Below are positions 31,570 to 39,379 of a stretch of 64,000 bases of DNA, piece after piece. The DNA is taken from positions 104,557 to 168,556 of the forward strand of contig NZ_CZVW01000002.1 of NCBI RefSeq assembly GCF_001536065.1. The letters are read 5' to 3'. The DNA is from Candidatus Chryseopegocella kryptomonas (GTDB taxonomy: Bacteria > Bacteroidota > Ignavibacteria > Kryptoniales > Kryptoniaceae). The translations under genes were made by a program, and so were the position numbers. The notes under the pieces were generated by a model. That model saw only the letters and a list, made by a program, of their open reading frames with translations. It was not told where the DNA came from and ran no database searches. Position 1 is the stretch's first letter. Each line of letters starts with the position of its first letter.

Positions 31570-31740
31570 TTGTCTTTTGAAGTTTTTGCATATTTTACAA
31601 CTTTAAAATTAAAATTTCAAGTTTTATGATGTGCTTGCTTTGAATTTGAACAGAAGATTCAAATTTGATTTTGAGCTCTTAAAATTTTATTTTGAAACTT
31701 GATAAAGGAGTATTGAAAACTAACTTTTAAAGTCAGATAG

Positions 31741-33075
31741 ATGGCGAAGAAAGTATCTTTTTACACGATAGGGTGCAAGCTGAATTTTGCCGAGACATCA
31801 ACAATAGGGGAAGAATTTAGAAAGCGTGGATTTGAAATTGTTGAATTTGGTGAGCCATCTGATGTTTGCGTTATAAATACATGTTCGGTTACGGAGAGCG
31901 CAGATAGAGATTGCAGAAGAATTGTTCGCAAGGCGTTGAAAGTTTCACCGAATGCATTTATCATTGTCACTGGTTGTTATGCTCAACTTCGCCCAGATGA
32001 AATTGCGCAGATTGAAGGTGTTGATCTTATCCTTGGTTCAAATGAGAAATTTAAAATTTTTGATTATGTGAGCGATTTTCAAAAAAATTATCACGCCCAA
32101 ATTTTTGTCTCACCTATAAGCGAAGTTGAAGAATTTCATATAGCAAGTTCAACTCCGGCATCCGATCGCACAAGAGCATTTTTAAAAGTTCAAGATGGAT
32201 GTGATTATAATTGTTCATATTGCACGATTCCGCTTGCACGGGGAGAAAGCAGAAGCCCAGAGATTAGCGTTATAATTGAAAGAGCAAAAACGCTTGCGCA
32301 ACTTGGATATAAGGAAATTGTGTTAAGTGGTGTAAATGTCGGAGATTATGGAAGGAAAATTGGAACAAGTTTATTTGAACTTGTGAAGGAACTTGAAAAA
32401 GTTGAAGGAATTGAGAGGATAAGGATTAGTTCAATTGAGCCAAATTTGTTGAGTGAAGAGATGATAGATTACTTCCTGAATTCTGATAAAATTTGCAATC
32501 ATTTCCATATCCCATTGCAAAGCGGAAGCGATGAAATTTTGCGTAAGATGAGACGAAGATACAATACAGAACTTTACAGAAGGAGAATTGAATACATAAA
32601 GTCAAAAGATCCCGATGCTTGCATCGGTGCTGATGTGATTGTCGGTTTCCCGGGCGAAACAGAAAAACATTTTGAAACCACATACAACTTTATAAATGAA
32701 CTTCCGATATCATATCTTCATGTTTTCACTTATTCCGAGAGACCGAATACGGATGCTATAAATTTGCCCGGTAAAGTTTCAATGGATGAGCGACATAGAA
32801 GAAGCGAGATGCTTAGAAATCTCGGCTTGAAAAAGAAATTTGCTTTTTACAAACAGATGATTGGGAAAACTCTTGATGTTTTGTGGGAAGCTGAGGTTAA
32901 GGATGGAAAGATGTTTGGATTTACTAAGAATTATGTTAAGGTGAAAACTCAATACGAGCCATCGCTTGTGAATCAAATTGTTCGGGTTAAAATTGTTGAT
33001 GTTGAAGATGTCGTCGCTGTTGGTGAGGTTTTAAGCGAAATACAAGCAATAAAAATGGAGGACAATGAGCGATGA
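31741..33075 (+). CDS. mtaB: tRNA (t6A37) methylthiotransferase MtaB
   Basis: Radical-SAM enzyme that converts t6A to ms2t6A at position 37 of tRNAs decoding ANN codons. 444 residues. An N-terminal UPF0004 domain has TIGCKLNFAETS and VINTCSVTESAD and TGCYAQ (three Cys for the auxiliary cluster). The radical-SAM motif is DGCDYNCSYCTIP (CxxxCxxC), then a C-terminal TRAM region. The CKLN wording marks MtaB rather than MiaB or RimO. Its stop overlaps the start of the coiled-coil gene by 4 bp. The upstream 170 bp show no clear promoter. Confidence 0.94.
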   Translation: MAKKVSFYTIGCKLNFAETSTIGEEFRKRGFEIVEFGEPSDVCVINTCSVTESADRDCRRIVRKALKVSPNAFIIVTGCYAQLRPDEIAQIEGVDLILGSNEKFKIFDYVSDFQKNYHAQIFVSPISEVEEFHIASSTPASDRTRAFLKVQDGCDYNCSYCTIPLARGESRSPEISVIIERAKTLAQLGYKEIVLSGVNVGDYGRKIGTSLFELVKELEKVEGIERIRISSIEPNLLSEEMIDYFLNSDKICNHFHIPLQSGSDEILRKMRRRYNTELYRRRIEYIKSKDPDACIGADVIVGFPGETEKHFETTYNFINELPISYLHVFTYSERPNTDAINLPGKVSMDERHRRSEMLRNLGLKKKFAFYKQMIGKTLDVLWEAEVKDGKMFGFTKNYVKVKTQYEPSLVNQIVRVKIVDVEDVVAVGEVLSEIQAIKMEDNER

Positions 33076-33428
33076 TTAAAAATTTTTTCAAGCGAATTAT
33101 CACAGAAGTTATTAAAGAGTTAATTTCTCCACAGCTTGAGGAATTCAGAAAGTTTATTTTGCTTCAGCAGGAATCATTCCAAGGAGAAATAAGGACGAGG
33201 CTTGAGGGCTTTGAGAAGAATATAGAAGCGAGGTTTGATGATTTTAAATCTTTTATGGTTCGTGAAGTTGAGGACATAAAGCAGGATATTCGTGCGATAA
33301 ACCGTCGGCTTGATGACCTGTATCAAGTCGTCGTGAGAAGAGAGGAACATTATTCCCTTGTTGATGAAGTTAGAAGATTGCGTGATGATGTTGAAATGTT
33401 GAAAAGAAAAGTTTTTCAACAGCAATGA
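33072..33428 (+). CDS. coiled-coil hypothetical protein
   Basis: 118 residues, almost entirely predicted helix with heptad-like periodicity (EDIKQDIRAINRRLDDLYQ, EVRRLRDDVEMLKRKVF). No signal peptide, membrane segment or known domain. It is translationally coupled to mtaB (ATGA-type overlap), suggesting co-expression but no functional link that can be named. A structural or adaptor role is only a guess. Confidence 0.6.
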   Translation: MIKNFFKRIITEVIKELISPQLEEFRKFILLQQESFQGEIRTRLEGFEKNIEARFDDFKSFMVREVEDIKQDIRAINRRLDDLYQVVVRREEHYSLVDEVRRLRDDVEMLKRKVFQQQ

Positions 33429-33481
33429 AATACAACCATTTTTAAAATTCAAGCGTCAAAAAAGAAAAAAGTGAAATTAAA

Positions 33482-33859
33482 ATGACAAGAAAACTTTTAA
33501 CTCTGGCTTTCGCAATTGCGTTTATCTCTTTCATTTTAAATTTTGTTTCCGCACAGGATAGAGGAAGGGGCTTTGGGATGTATCTTGAAAGATTAAAACG
33601 GGAACTCAATTTGACACCTGAACAGGTCACCAAAATTCAAAAAATTCTTGATTCTGCTCAAAAACAGGCAGAAATAGACCGAGAAAAATATCAAGGTGAT
33701 AGAGAAGCAATGATGAAAGCAACTCGTGAGAGATGGGAAAAAATTGACAAGGAAATTGAAGCGGTTTTGACGAAAGAGCAAAAGAAAAAGTATGAGCAGA
33801 TAAAAAAGGAAAGACAGGAGAGAATGAGAGAATGGCGTGGGAGACCGAATTCACGATAA
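33482..33859 (+). CDS. secreted Spy/CpxP-like (LTxxQ) protein
   Basis: 125 residues. Signal peptide of about 20-25 residues (LLTLAFAIAFISFILNFVSAQD). The mature part is helical and charged with the LTPEQVTKIQKIL motif and a second LTKEQKKKYEQIKKE, the paired LTxxQ/LTxEQ pattern of Spy/CpxP-like periplasmic chaperones or metal-responsive proteins. The C-terminus is Arg-rich. It overlaps the convergent TIGR02757 gene by 9 bp. Function is inferred from the motif only. Confidence 0.75.
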   Translation: MTRKLLTLAFAIAFISFILNFVSAQDRGRGFGMYLERLKRELNLTPEQVTKIQKILDSAQKQAEIDREKYQGDREAMMKATRERWEKIDKEIEAVLTKEQKKKYEQIKKERQERMREWRGRPNSR

Positions 33860-34672
33860 ATTTTTCATTTCAATACCAAGCCCGAAAATAGCAAAGTCAT
33901 ATTTTACAGGGTCTTGTGGATCAAATTTTTTGAGATTAAATGTGATCTCTTCCGCTGTCTTCCACGAATCAGTTTTTCTTTGAGTTAGACCAAGTGCTCT
34001 GGAAATTTTTGAAACATGTGTATCAAGCGGGATAATTAATTTTGCTTTGTCAATTTCGCTCCAAAGTCCAACATCAACGGAATCTTTACGCACCATCCAT
34101 CTTAAAAACATGTTTAATCTTTTACACGGGCTATTTTTTTCGGGGTCAGGCAAAAGCCCGTTTACACTTTTTGGAATCCCGTTTAATTTTGGTGGGGGGT
34201 TAAAGGATAAAATTTCTTTCACAAATCCAGAAAGTGCTTGCTTTATCGTTGGGTGTTTTTCATCGTAATGTTTCAAAAAAAGATTTTTTAAACTTCCATA
34301 TTTTTCAAGCGTCTGCTTCAAAAGATAAAAAATCACAAGCAAATCTTTTCCTTCAATGTTTCTATATGCAAAGTGAACAAAATTGCTCAAACTTTTTTCA
34401 TACCAAAAAGGATCAAAGTTTAAAATAAAATCATATGGCTTGTTTTCCATCAAGTCAAATAACTTTTCATTGCTTAACAAAATTATTTTCCTGTTTCCCA
34501 TCGCAAGAAGTGATGCGATAAAGCCAGCAACTTCCATATCCTGTGGATTTGAAAAACGATGCACAAATTTTATCGGGTCGGAGTTGATGAAATCAGGCGT
34601 GTTATATTTTTTAAAAAGCCAGTCAAGATAATCTTTCAATGTCGGAAATTCAGATGGAATATCAATTTTCAT
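33851..34672 (-). CDS. TIGR02757 family protein (DUF2400)
   Basis: Conserved protein of unknown function found mainly in Bacteroidetes and relatives. 273 residues, typical length. Characteristic segments: FVHRFSNPQDMEVAGFIASL, CKRLNMFLRWMVRKDSVDVG and IIPLDTHVSKISRALGLTQR. The DTHV...LGLTQR and RWMVR elements resemble a helix-hairpin-helix DNA glycosylase-like fold, though this is a family-level impression. Its start overlaps the end of the ThyX-like gene by 4 bp. Confidence 0.88.
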   Translation of the reverse strand: MKIDIPSEFPTLKDYLDWLFKKYNTPDFINSDPIKFVHRFSNPQDMEVAGFIASLLAMGNRKIILLSNEKLFDLMENKPYDFILNFDPFWYEKSLSNFVHFAYRNIEGKDLLVIFYLLKQTLEKYGSLKNLFLKHYDEKHPTIKQALSGFVKEILSFNPPPKLNGIPKSVNGLLPDPEKNSPCKRLNMFLRWMVRKDSVDVGLWSEIDKAKLIIPLDTHVSKISRALGLTQRKTDSWKTAEEITFNLKKFDPQDPVKYDFAIFGLGIEMKNLS

Positions 34673-36216
34673 ATCACCCTTGAATATTCATTTAGTTTTA
34701 ATTTCCAGACCTTAACACCGCAAAATCTTTCGCCTTCTGGACAGATTGGTTTAATTCCAGCAAGATCACGAATTGAGCACGGCGGAAGGAGAAATTTCCC
34801 AATTCTTGGATGAACTTCTGAAATTTGTTTAACTTCTTCAACCGAAGCACGCCATATCTCTTCCTGTGCGTTGTAGCAAAGTCGCATTGCGTATTTGTGA
34901 TGAAGGTTTAAAAGGTCGCCAGATTCAGTAAATCTTATGCTCACTGCGTTGGGGAGAAGATAAAAAGCAAATTCATCGCTGACACCGAGTTTCTTCAACT
35001 TATAGATGTTTTCCCATATTTTCTGCATAGTTTCAGTGTAAAGTTTTAAAGCGATGTCGCTTTGATAAATTAAATTCGGAATTATAAAATCTGGCTCGTC
35101 ATAAACTTGACAGATTAAAACTGGTCTTGATGCTGGCGTCATACGATGTCTTTGATCTTGTGAATCCGCTGTATGGCTTAACTTTTTTCTAAATGTATAA
35201 GAAATGTGAAACATTGCTCTTGAGATTTTGCTGTGCGTTGTTAAAACAAGTGATTCTGCAAGAATCTTGTTTAGATGTGGATTTAAAACAAGGTTTATCG
35301 CTTCGTCATCACTTAACATATTTGATGGCAGACCGAAAATTTCTCTTACAGAGTCAGCGAGAATTTTTTCCGCATTTGGTTTATAATCAACGAGACGAGA
35401 GATGTTTCCGTTTAATGATTCATCAAATTCTTTGGCGAATTCTTTTGCAAATTTATTTTCCGTGAAATTTTTTATGAAATTAAATTCCGTTAACTCTTCC
35501 TGTTCAATTGGTTTTTCAAGGACGATTTCATAATCTGGTTCAACTTTTAATATCTCATTTATCATTTTCTCAACAACGAGTTTTTGCTCAAGCGGGACAT
35601 CAAAGAGTTTGCAAATTTTGTAATATCTCAAAACTGTAATCGCACTTACGGTGTGATATAAATAAGCAAATGTTGCAACAGGTAAAACATAGCGAGCGAC
35701 TTCCTGTGCTTTTCTTTTTACATCTTTTTTATATTTTTCGCTGTTGAATTTTCTCGCTGGAAATCTTTTGAAGTATTCTTCTTCTGCTACTGGCGTGAGA
35801 AGTTCGGTTAGTTTTTTATAAATTTCATTTTGATATTCAACCGTTGAAATGTAAATCTCAAGTGCTTCTCTTTTTATCGGCGGGATGAAATAATTTCCTG
35901 ATTTTACTTCAACATATCTTTGAGAAACCTGCTCTGAATTATAAAACGGATGGCTGTGAAGAAATGACCAGATAAATTGTCGTGATACATTTTCAATCGC
36001 AAATTGAAAATGAGCGTGTTGAAAAGTTGTGTGATGTCCTGCTTGATATATGCTTTTTGCAAGGTCTATGTATTTATTGAGGTCAATTTCATCATCTTTG
36101 ATTATGCCTTTTGATGAATAACAGGTTCTCGCAGTTGCAATTACATTTCTAAATGAGTTGGGGAAGTATTTTACAAGTTTTACGACTGGTTCTGGTGAAA
36201 GTGGTTTATCTGTCAT
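34669..36216 (-). CDS. double-length ThyX-like protein (FAD-dependent thymidylate synthase superfamily)
   Basis: 515 residues, about twice a normal ThyX (~220-250). The N-terminal half (1-260) carries HSHPFYNSEQVSQRY (87-101), matching the ThyX signature RHRxxSxNExSxRY except that the leading RHR is lost. The C-terminal half (about 300-515) has an intact RHR at 356-358 (QDQRHRMTPASRP) and VSIRFTESGDLLNLHH. An intramolecular pseudo-dimer that shares complementary halves of the active site is a reasonable inference. If active it methylates dUMP using methylene-THF and FADH2. Overlaps the TIGR02757 gene by 4 bp. Confidence 0.8.
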   Translation of the reverse strand: MTDKPLSPEPVVKLVKYFPNSFRNVIATARTCYSSKGIIKDDEIDLNKYIDLAKSIYQAGHHTTFQHAHFQFAIENVSRQFIWSFLHSHPFYNSEQVSQRYVEVKSGNYFIPPIKREALEIYISTVEYQNEIYKKLTELLTPVAEEEYFKRFPARKFNSEKYKKDVKRKAQEVARYVLPVATFAYLYHTVSAITVLRYYKICKLFDVPLEQKLVVEKMINEILKVEPDYEIVLEKPIEQEELTEFNFIKNFTENKFAKEFAKEFDESLNGNISRLVDYKPNAEKILADSVREIFGLPSNMLSDDEAINLVLNPHLNKILAESLVLTTHSKISRAMFHISYTFRKKLSHTADSQDQRHRMTPASRPVLICQVYDEPDFIIPNLIYQSDIALKLYTETMQKIWENIYKLKKLGVSDEFAFYLLPNAVSIRFTESGDLLNLHHKYAMRLCYNAQEEIWRASVEEVKQISEVHPRIGKFLLPPCSIRDLAGIKPICPEGERFCGVKVWKLKLNEYSRVI

Positions 36217-36296
36217 ATTTGATGTCTTGCTTTGTTAATTTACGCTAAAACAGCTCTTGATAATTTTTTTTAATTTATCATCGCTTGAGCAAAAAT

Positions 36297-36977
36297 TCAA
36301 ACAAGATATGGAATGAATCTTTTGGTTTTTCGTGCGTATTCAAGATATGCTTCGCCGTAAGATGCTGTTAAGTCCTTTTCTTCCTGTAAAGCAAGCCATA
36401 TGTAAGATAAAGTTAGAATAGGCCATAAAATCAAAGTTATAACTGAAGGCCAGTGTATCAGCCATCCAAGTGTAAAGAGAAAAATTCCTGTGTATTGGGG
36501 GTGGCGTATGAATTTATAAATCCCATCTGTCACAAGTCCATCCGCTTTGTGGATTTTTGCCCATCCAATTGAAATGAGCACAACTCCAAAGATGCTAATT
36601 AATGTCCCAACTCTTGCAGGAAAATGACCGAATGTTTCAAAGTATTTTCTCGCTATAACGGGAACATCAAAAATTGGAGAAAGTATAAAAAGAACAAGAG
36701 GCCAGCCAAACATTTCCGTCATCAATGCGATAACAAAAGCGATAAAAGCAGTTTTTGATTTCCAAGTATCTTTCGTGGGTTTTCTATATGTCAATAATCC
36801 AAGAAAAGTTAAAACAATTGCGATGTTTATAATGATTAATCCAGCAGTTCCAAAGTTTTCTCTTATCCATTTAACAGTAGCAGGCGGTCCATCGTGGTGT
36901 GGTGTAAGTTCAAAACCATAAATTAGAAGAAAACCGATAACCCCGATGACTCCGATATAGTTAAAAACTTTTCGCAT
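36297..36977 (-). CDS. ICMT/PEMT-like membrane methyltransferase family protein
   Basis: 226 residues with about six hydrophobic segments. The C-terminal motif GIYKFIRHPQYTGIFLF and the following EEKDLTASYGEAYLEYARKTKRFIP are those of the isoprenylcysteine-carboxyl-methyltransferase / phospholipid methyltransferase fold (RHPxY and EE near the SAM site). Bacterial members are annotated broadly; substrate unknown. The ATG at 36977 is chosen because GGAGGTG lies 8 bp upstream; the longer frame to 37028 lacks such a site. Confidence 0.85.
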   Translation of the reverse strand: MRKVFNYIGVIGVIGFLLIYGFELTPHHDGPPATVKWIRENFGTAGLIIINIAIVLTFLGLLTYRKPTKDTWKSKTAFIAFVIALMTEMFGWPLVLFILSPIFDVPVIARKYFETFGHFPARVGTLISIFGVVLISIGWAKIHKADGLVTDGIYKFIRHPQYTGIFLFTLGWLIHWPSVITLILWPILTLSYIWLALQEEKDLTASYGEAYLEYARKTKRFIPYLV

Positions 36978-37039
36978 ATCCAGCACCTCCGTTGTTTTTG
37001 TTGAATTTACGAACAAAAGAACAAACAAAGCAAAATAAG

Positions 37040-37068
37040 TTGATAAGCAATTTCAATTTGTGTATATT
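37040..37068 (+). promoter_or_regulatory. candidate sigma-70 type promoter, originally of the decarboxylase, now upstream of the R-M genes
   Basis: TTGATA (37040-37045), 17-bp spacer, TATATT (37063-37068), 21 bp before the ATG of the truncated decarboxylase copy at 37090. The same TATATT -10 occurs at four other sites in this window. Confidence 0.6.
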
Positions 37069-37087
37069 TAACAAAAATAAGAATCAA

Positions 37088-37205
37088 TTATGCGAGCGAT
37101 TTTCACATACTTTCTCGGACCAAAGGGAGAAAATTTTGAAATTTTCAAGAGATTGATAAACGAAGCAATTGATTGGAACAAAAGATGGCGGGAGAAATTT
37201 TTTGA
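37088..37205 (+). repeat. 118-bp direct repeat, left copy (flanks R-M insertion)
   Basis: Matches 39262-39379 at 116 of 118 positions. It corresponds to the first ~39 codons of the decarboxylase gene. The intervening 2,056 bp contain exactly the restriction endonuclease and methyltransferase genes. Confidence 0.97.
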
Positions 37206-37236
37206 GCTCAAAACTTTTGTCTGTTTGAAAACTTAA
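37090..37236 (+). pseudogene. truncated 5' fragment of the PLP decarboxylase gene
   Basis: 48 codons: the first 39 copy the start of the decarboxylase (MRAIFTYFLGPKGENF...), with two substitutions (Lys to Glu, Gly to Arg) relative to the intact gene at 39264; after the repeat boundary the frame runs nine codons into inserted sequence (LKTFVCLKT) and stops. It retains the upstream promoter. It is a by-product of the insertion rather than a functional gene, though it could act as a short translated leader for the endonuclease gene 13 bp downstream. Confidence 0.85.
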
Positions 37237-37249
37237 TTTTATTTTGCAA

Positions 37250-38002
37250 ATGGACATTTCATTAAATTTAAAAAAAGAAATACCCACAGTTGATAAGATA
37301 ATAGATGAAACCTGGAAATCTGTAAATCCGAGCTTGCAAGATGTTGAAGAGAATTTTGGCAATTTTTTGCTCAAATTTGATTTAGAGGCAACAAATATAT
37401 TCAAAAGATATGAGAGAAAAATTCTTCGCAGATTAGCGGAAAAATGGATTGAAAACCAGAAAGAAGAGATAAAAGAAAAGTTTAGAAAAATTTTGCGTCA
37501 GCCAGATTGGAAGAGCTTTATTGAAGAGGCGAGCAAACTCTTTGAAGAATTTGGCATATTGGTTCAAAATTTGGAGAAAATTCTCGGAAATATGAGAAAA
37601 GCAAGGGGCGGAAAAACATTTGAAAAAGTTGTTGCAAAAGCTCTAAATTTTATTGGAGTGAGTTGTGAGATCCCAAAAGGTAAAGCAAGCAAGAAGTTAA
37701 GGAGGATAGATATAGTTATACCATCTGTCGGTGTTGCTTTGAGAACACCAGATAAAGCGATATTTCTCACTTGTAAAAGAACTCTGCGAGAAAGATGGAA
37801 ACAGGAAGTACCATCAGCTGGACCCAACAGAAGAGTTTATCTTATTACCATTGATGAAGAGCTTTCGGAAAACAAGGCAAGAGAAATAAACGAAAAGGGA
37901 CTTATTGCTTTTGTCAGAGATGAATTAAAAGAAAGTAAGTTCAAAAATTTTCATTGTATAAGAAAACTTTCCGATTTACCAAGGGAGGTAGGAAAATTAT
38001 GA
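37250..38002 (+). CDS. type II restriction endonuclease, EcoRII-C/PspGI-like
   Basis: 250 residues from ATG 37250 (a TTG at 37244 adds two). An N-terminal helical part (1-115) precedes the catalytic domain: RGGKTFEKVVAKAL with Glu125, RRIDIVIPS with Asp154, and LTCKRTLRERWKQ with Lys176, Arg180 and Trp183. The last motif resembles the CKDRWRQ element of EcoRII and relatives such as PspGI that cut CCNGG or CCWGG sites. Family is fairly clear; the exact target sequence is inference. The stop codon overlaps the methyltransferase start (ATGA). It lies inside the long-target-duplication insert. Confidence 0.75.
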   Translation: MDISLNLKKEIPTVDKIIDETWKSVNPSLQDVEENFGNFLLKFDLEATNIFKRYERKILRRLAEKWIENQKEEIKEKFRKILRQPDWKSFIEEASKLFEEFGILVQNLEKILGNMRKARGGKTFEKVVAKALNFIGVSCEIPKGKASKKLRRIDIVIPSVGVALRTPDKAIFLTCKRTLRERWKQEVPSAGPNRRVYLITIDEELSENKAREINEKGLIAFVRDELKESKFKNFHCIRKLSDLPREVGKL

Positions 38003-39249
38003 GAGCAGAATTTTTATCTGATATAGAGCAAGAGAGGAGTAAATTTGATGAGTTTGGCAGGGTAAGAGATGAAAGATTTGATTTCAAAAATGTTCCTGCC
38101 AGCTCGGGAATATACGCTATACATCCATATCCCGCAATGTTTCATTTTCTCGTTGTAAGACATCTTATAAGTGAGTTTTCAAAGGAAGGCGATCTGGTTT
38201 TTGACCCTTTTGTTGGTTCAGGCGTTTCAGCTGGTGAATCCCTTATAAGCGGAAGAAATTTCTGGGGATGTGATATAAATCCTCTTTCCATTCTTATATC
38301 AAAAGTTAGGACAACACCTTTAAGTTATGATTCACTTCTTTCAGCACTCCAAAAGATCATTAATACCAGAATCAAAAATTTTGACTTTGTGAATTTCAAG
38401 AACATAGATTATTGGTTTGATGATTATGTAATATATGAGCTTTCAAAATTGAGGAAGATTATTTTTGATATTGAAGATGAAAAATTGCGGAGGTTTTTTC
38501 TCGTTTCTTTTTCAGAAACTGTCCGTAAGGTTTCAAAAGCCGATCCAAGTGAGTTCAAACTTTTGAGGAGAAAAAAGCGGGTTAGTAAAAATGTTTTTTC
38601 TGTTTTTAAAGAAATCTCATTAAAAAACATCTGGAATTTGACAGAATTTTACAGAAGAAATCCACCTAAAAACTCAAAAATAGTTTTGGAGGAAGCGAAT
38701 GTGTTAGATGAATTACCTGTTGAAGATGTTGATTTGGTTATAACTTCTCCACCGTATGGTGATTCAAGAACTACGGTGGCTTATGGACAGTTTTCACGGC
38801 TTTCTTTACAATGGTTGGGAATTGATGAAAAAGTTGATAAAACATCTCTTGGAGCGAAACCAAGAGAAATATCTTGCGATTTACCTTCCGAAATCCTTTA
38901 CACATACCTTGAAAAGTTGAGGAGTGAAGACAGAAAGAGAGCCGAAGAAGTTTTTTCTTTTTACTTTGATTTGTTTTCAGCTGTAAGAAACATATCTGGC
39001 AAAGTAAGATTTGGAGGAATTGTTTGTTTTGTTGTAGGGAATAGACGAGTTAAAGGTGTGGAGTTACCAACAGATAAAATTGCAACAGATTTTTTTAAAT
39101 TTTTTGGTTTCAAACATATAAAAACAGTTGTGAGAGAAATTTCCAATAAAAGAATGCCGTCTCAGAATTCACCGAAAAACATAAGAGGTCAAAAGGACTT
39201 TACGATGAAATACGAGTATATAGTCATTTTACGGAAAGATTTAAAATAA
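37999..39249 (+). CDS. site-specific DNA methyltransferase (probably N4-cytosine or N6-adenine)
   Basis: 416 residues from ATG 37999, chosen for GGGAGGT 10 bp upstream; a longer frame to 37954 is unlikely. A motif-X-like AIHPYPAMFHFLVVRHLI precedes SAM motif I FDPFVGSG (68-75); catalytic motif IV is TSPPYGDSRTTVAYGQFSR (249 onward), after a ~130-residue variable region that probably recognises DNA. TSPPY excludes 5-methylcytosine; N4-cytosine is favoured because of the EcoRII/PspGI-like partner. It protects the host against the upstream endonuclease. Ends 12 bp before the right copy of the 118-bp repeat. Confidence 0.85.
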   Translation: MRAEFLSDIEQERSKFDEFGRVRDERFDFKNVPASSGIYAIHPYPAMFHFLVVRHLISEFSKEGDLVFDPFVGSGVSAGESLISGRNFWGCDINPLSILISKVRTTPLSYDSLLSALQKIINTRIKNFDFVNFKNIDYWFDDYVIYELSKLRKIIFDIEDEKLRRFFLVSFSETVRKVSKADPSEFKLLRRKKRVSKNVFSVFKEISLKNIWNLTEFYRRNPPKNSKIVLEEANVLDELPVEDVDLVITSPPYGDSRTTVAYGQFSRLSLQWLGIDEKVDKTSLGAKPREISCDLPSEILYTYLEKLRSEDRKRAEEVFSFYFDLFSAVRNISGKVRFGGIVCFVVGNRRVKGVELPTDKIATDFFKFFGFKHIKTVVREISNKRMPSQNSPKNIRGQKDFTMKYEYIVILRKDLK

Positions 39250-39261
39250 AAAATTTTGGTT

Positions 39262-39379
39262 TTATGCGAGCGATTTTCACATACTTTCTCGGACCAAAGG
39301 GAGAAAATTTTGAAATTTTCAAGAGATTGATAAACAAAGCAATTGATTGGAACAAAGGATGGCGGGAGAAATTTTTTGA
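39262..39379 (+). repeat. 118-bp direct repeat, right copy (start of intact decarboxylase gene)
   Basis: Second copy of the repeat at 37088-37205, two mismatches. The sequence outside the repeat on both sides is unrelated, giving sharp boundaries at TT|ATG on the left and TTTTTTGA on the right. Confidence 0.97.

Noticed and set aside
36978..37028. Upstream start for the ICMT-like protein
   Set aside because: The ATG at 36977 has GGAGGTG 8 bp upstream and begins at the first membrane segment; the longer form has no ribosome-binding site.
37206..39261. R-M module as part of a transposon or integron
   Set aside because: No transposase, integrase, terminal inverted repeats or tRNA target; only the long direct repeat of host gene sequence flanks it.
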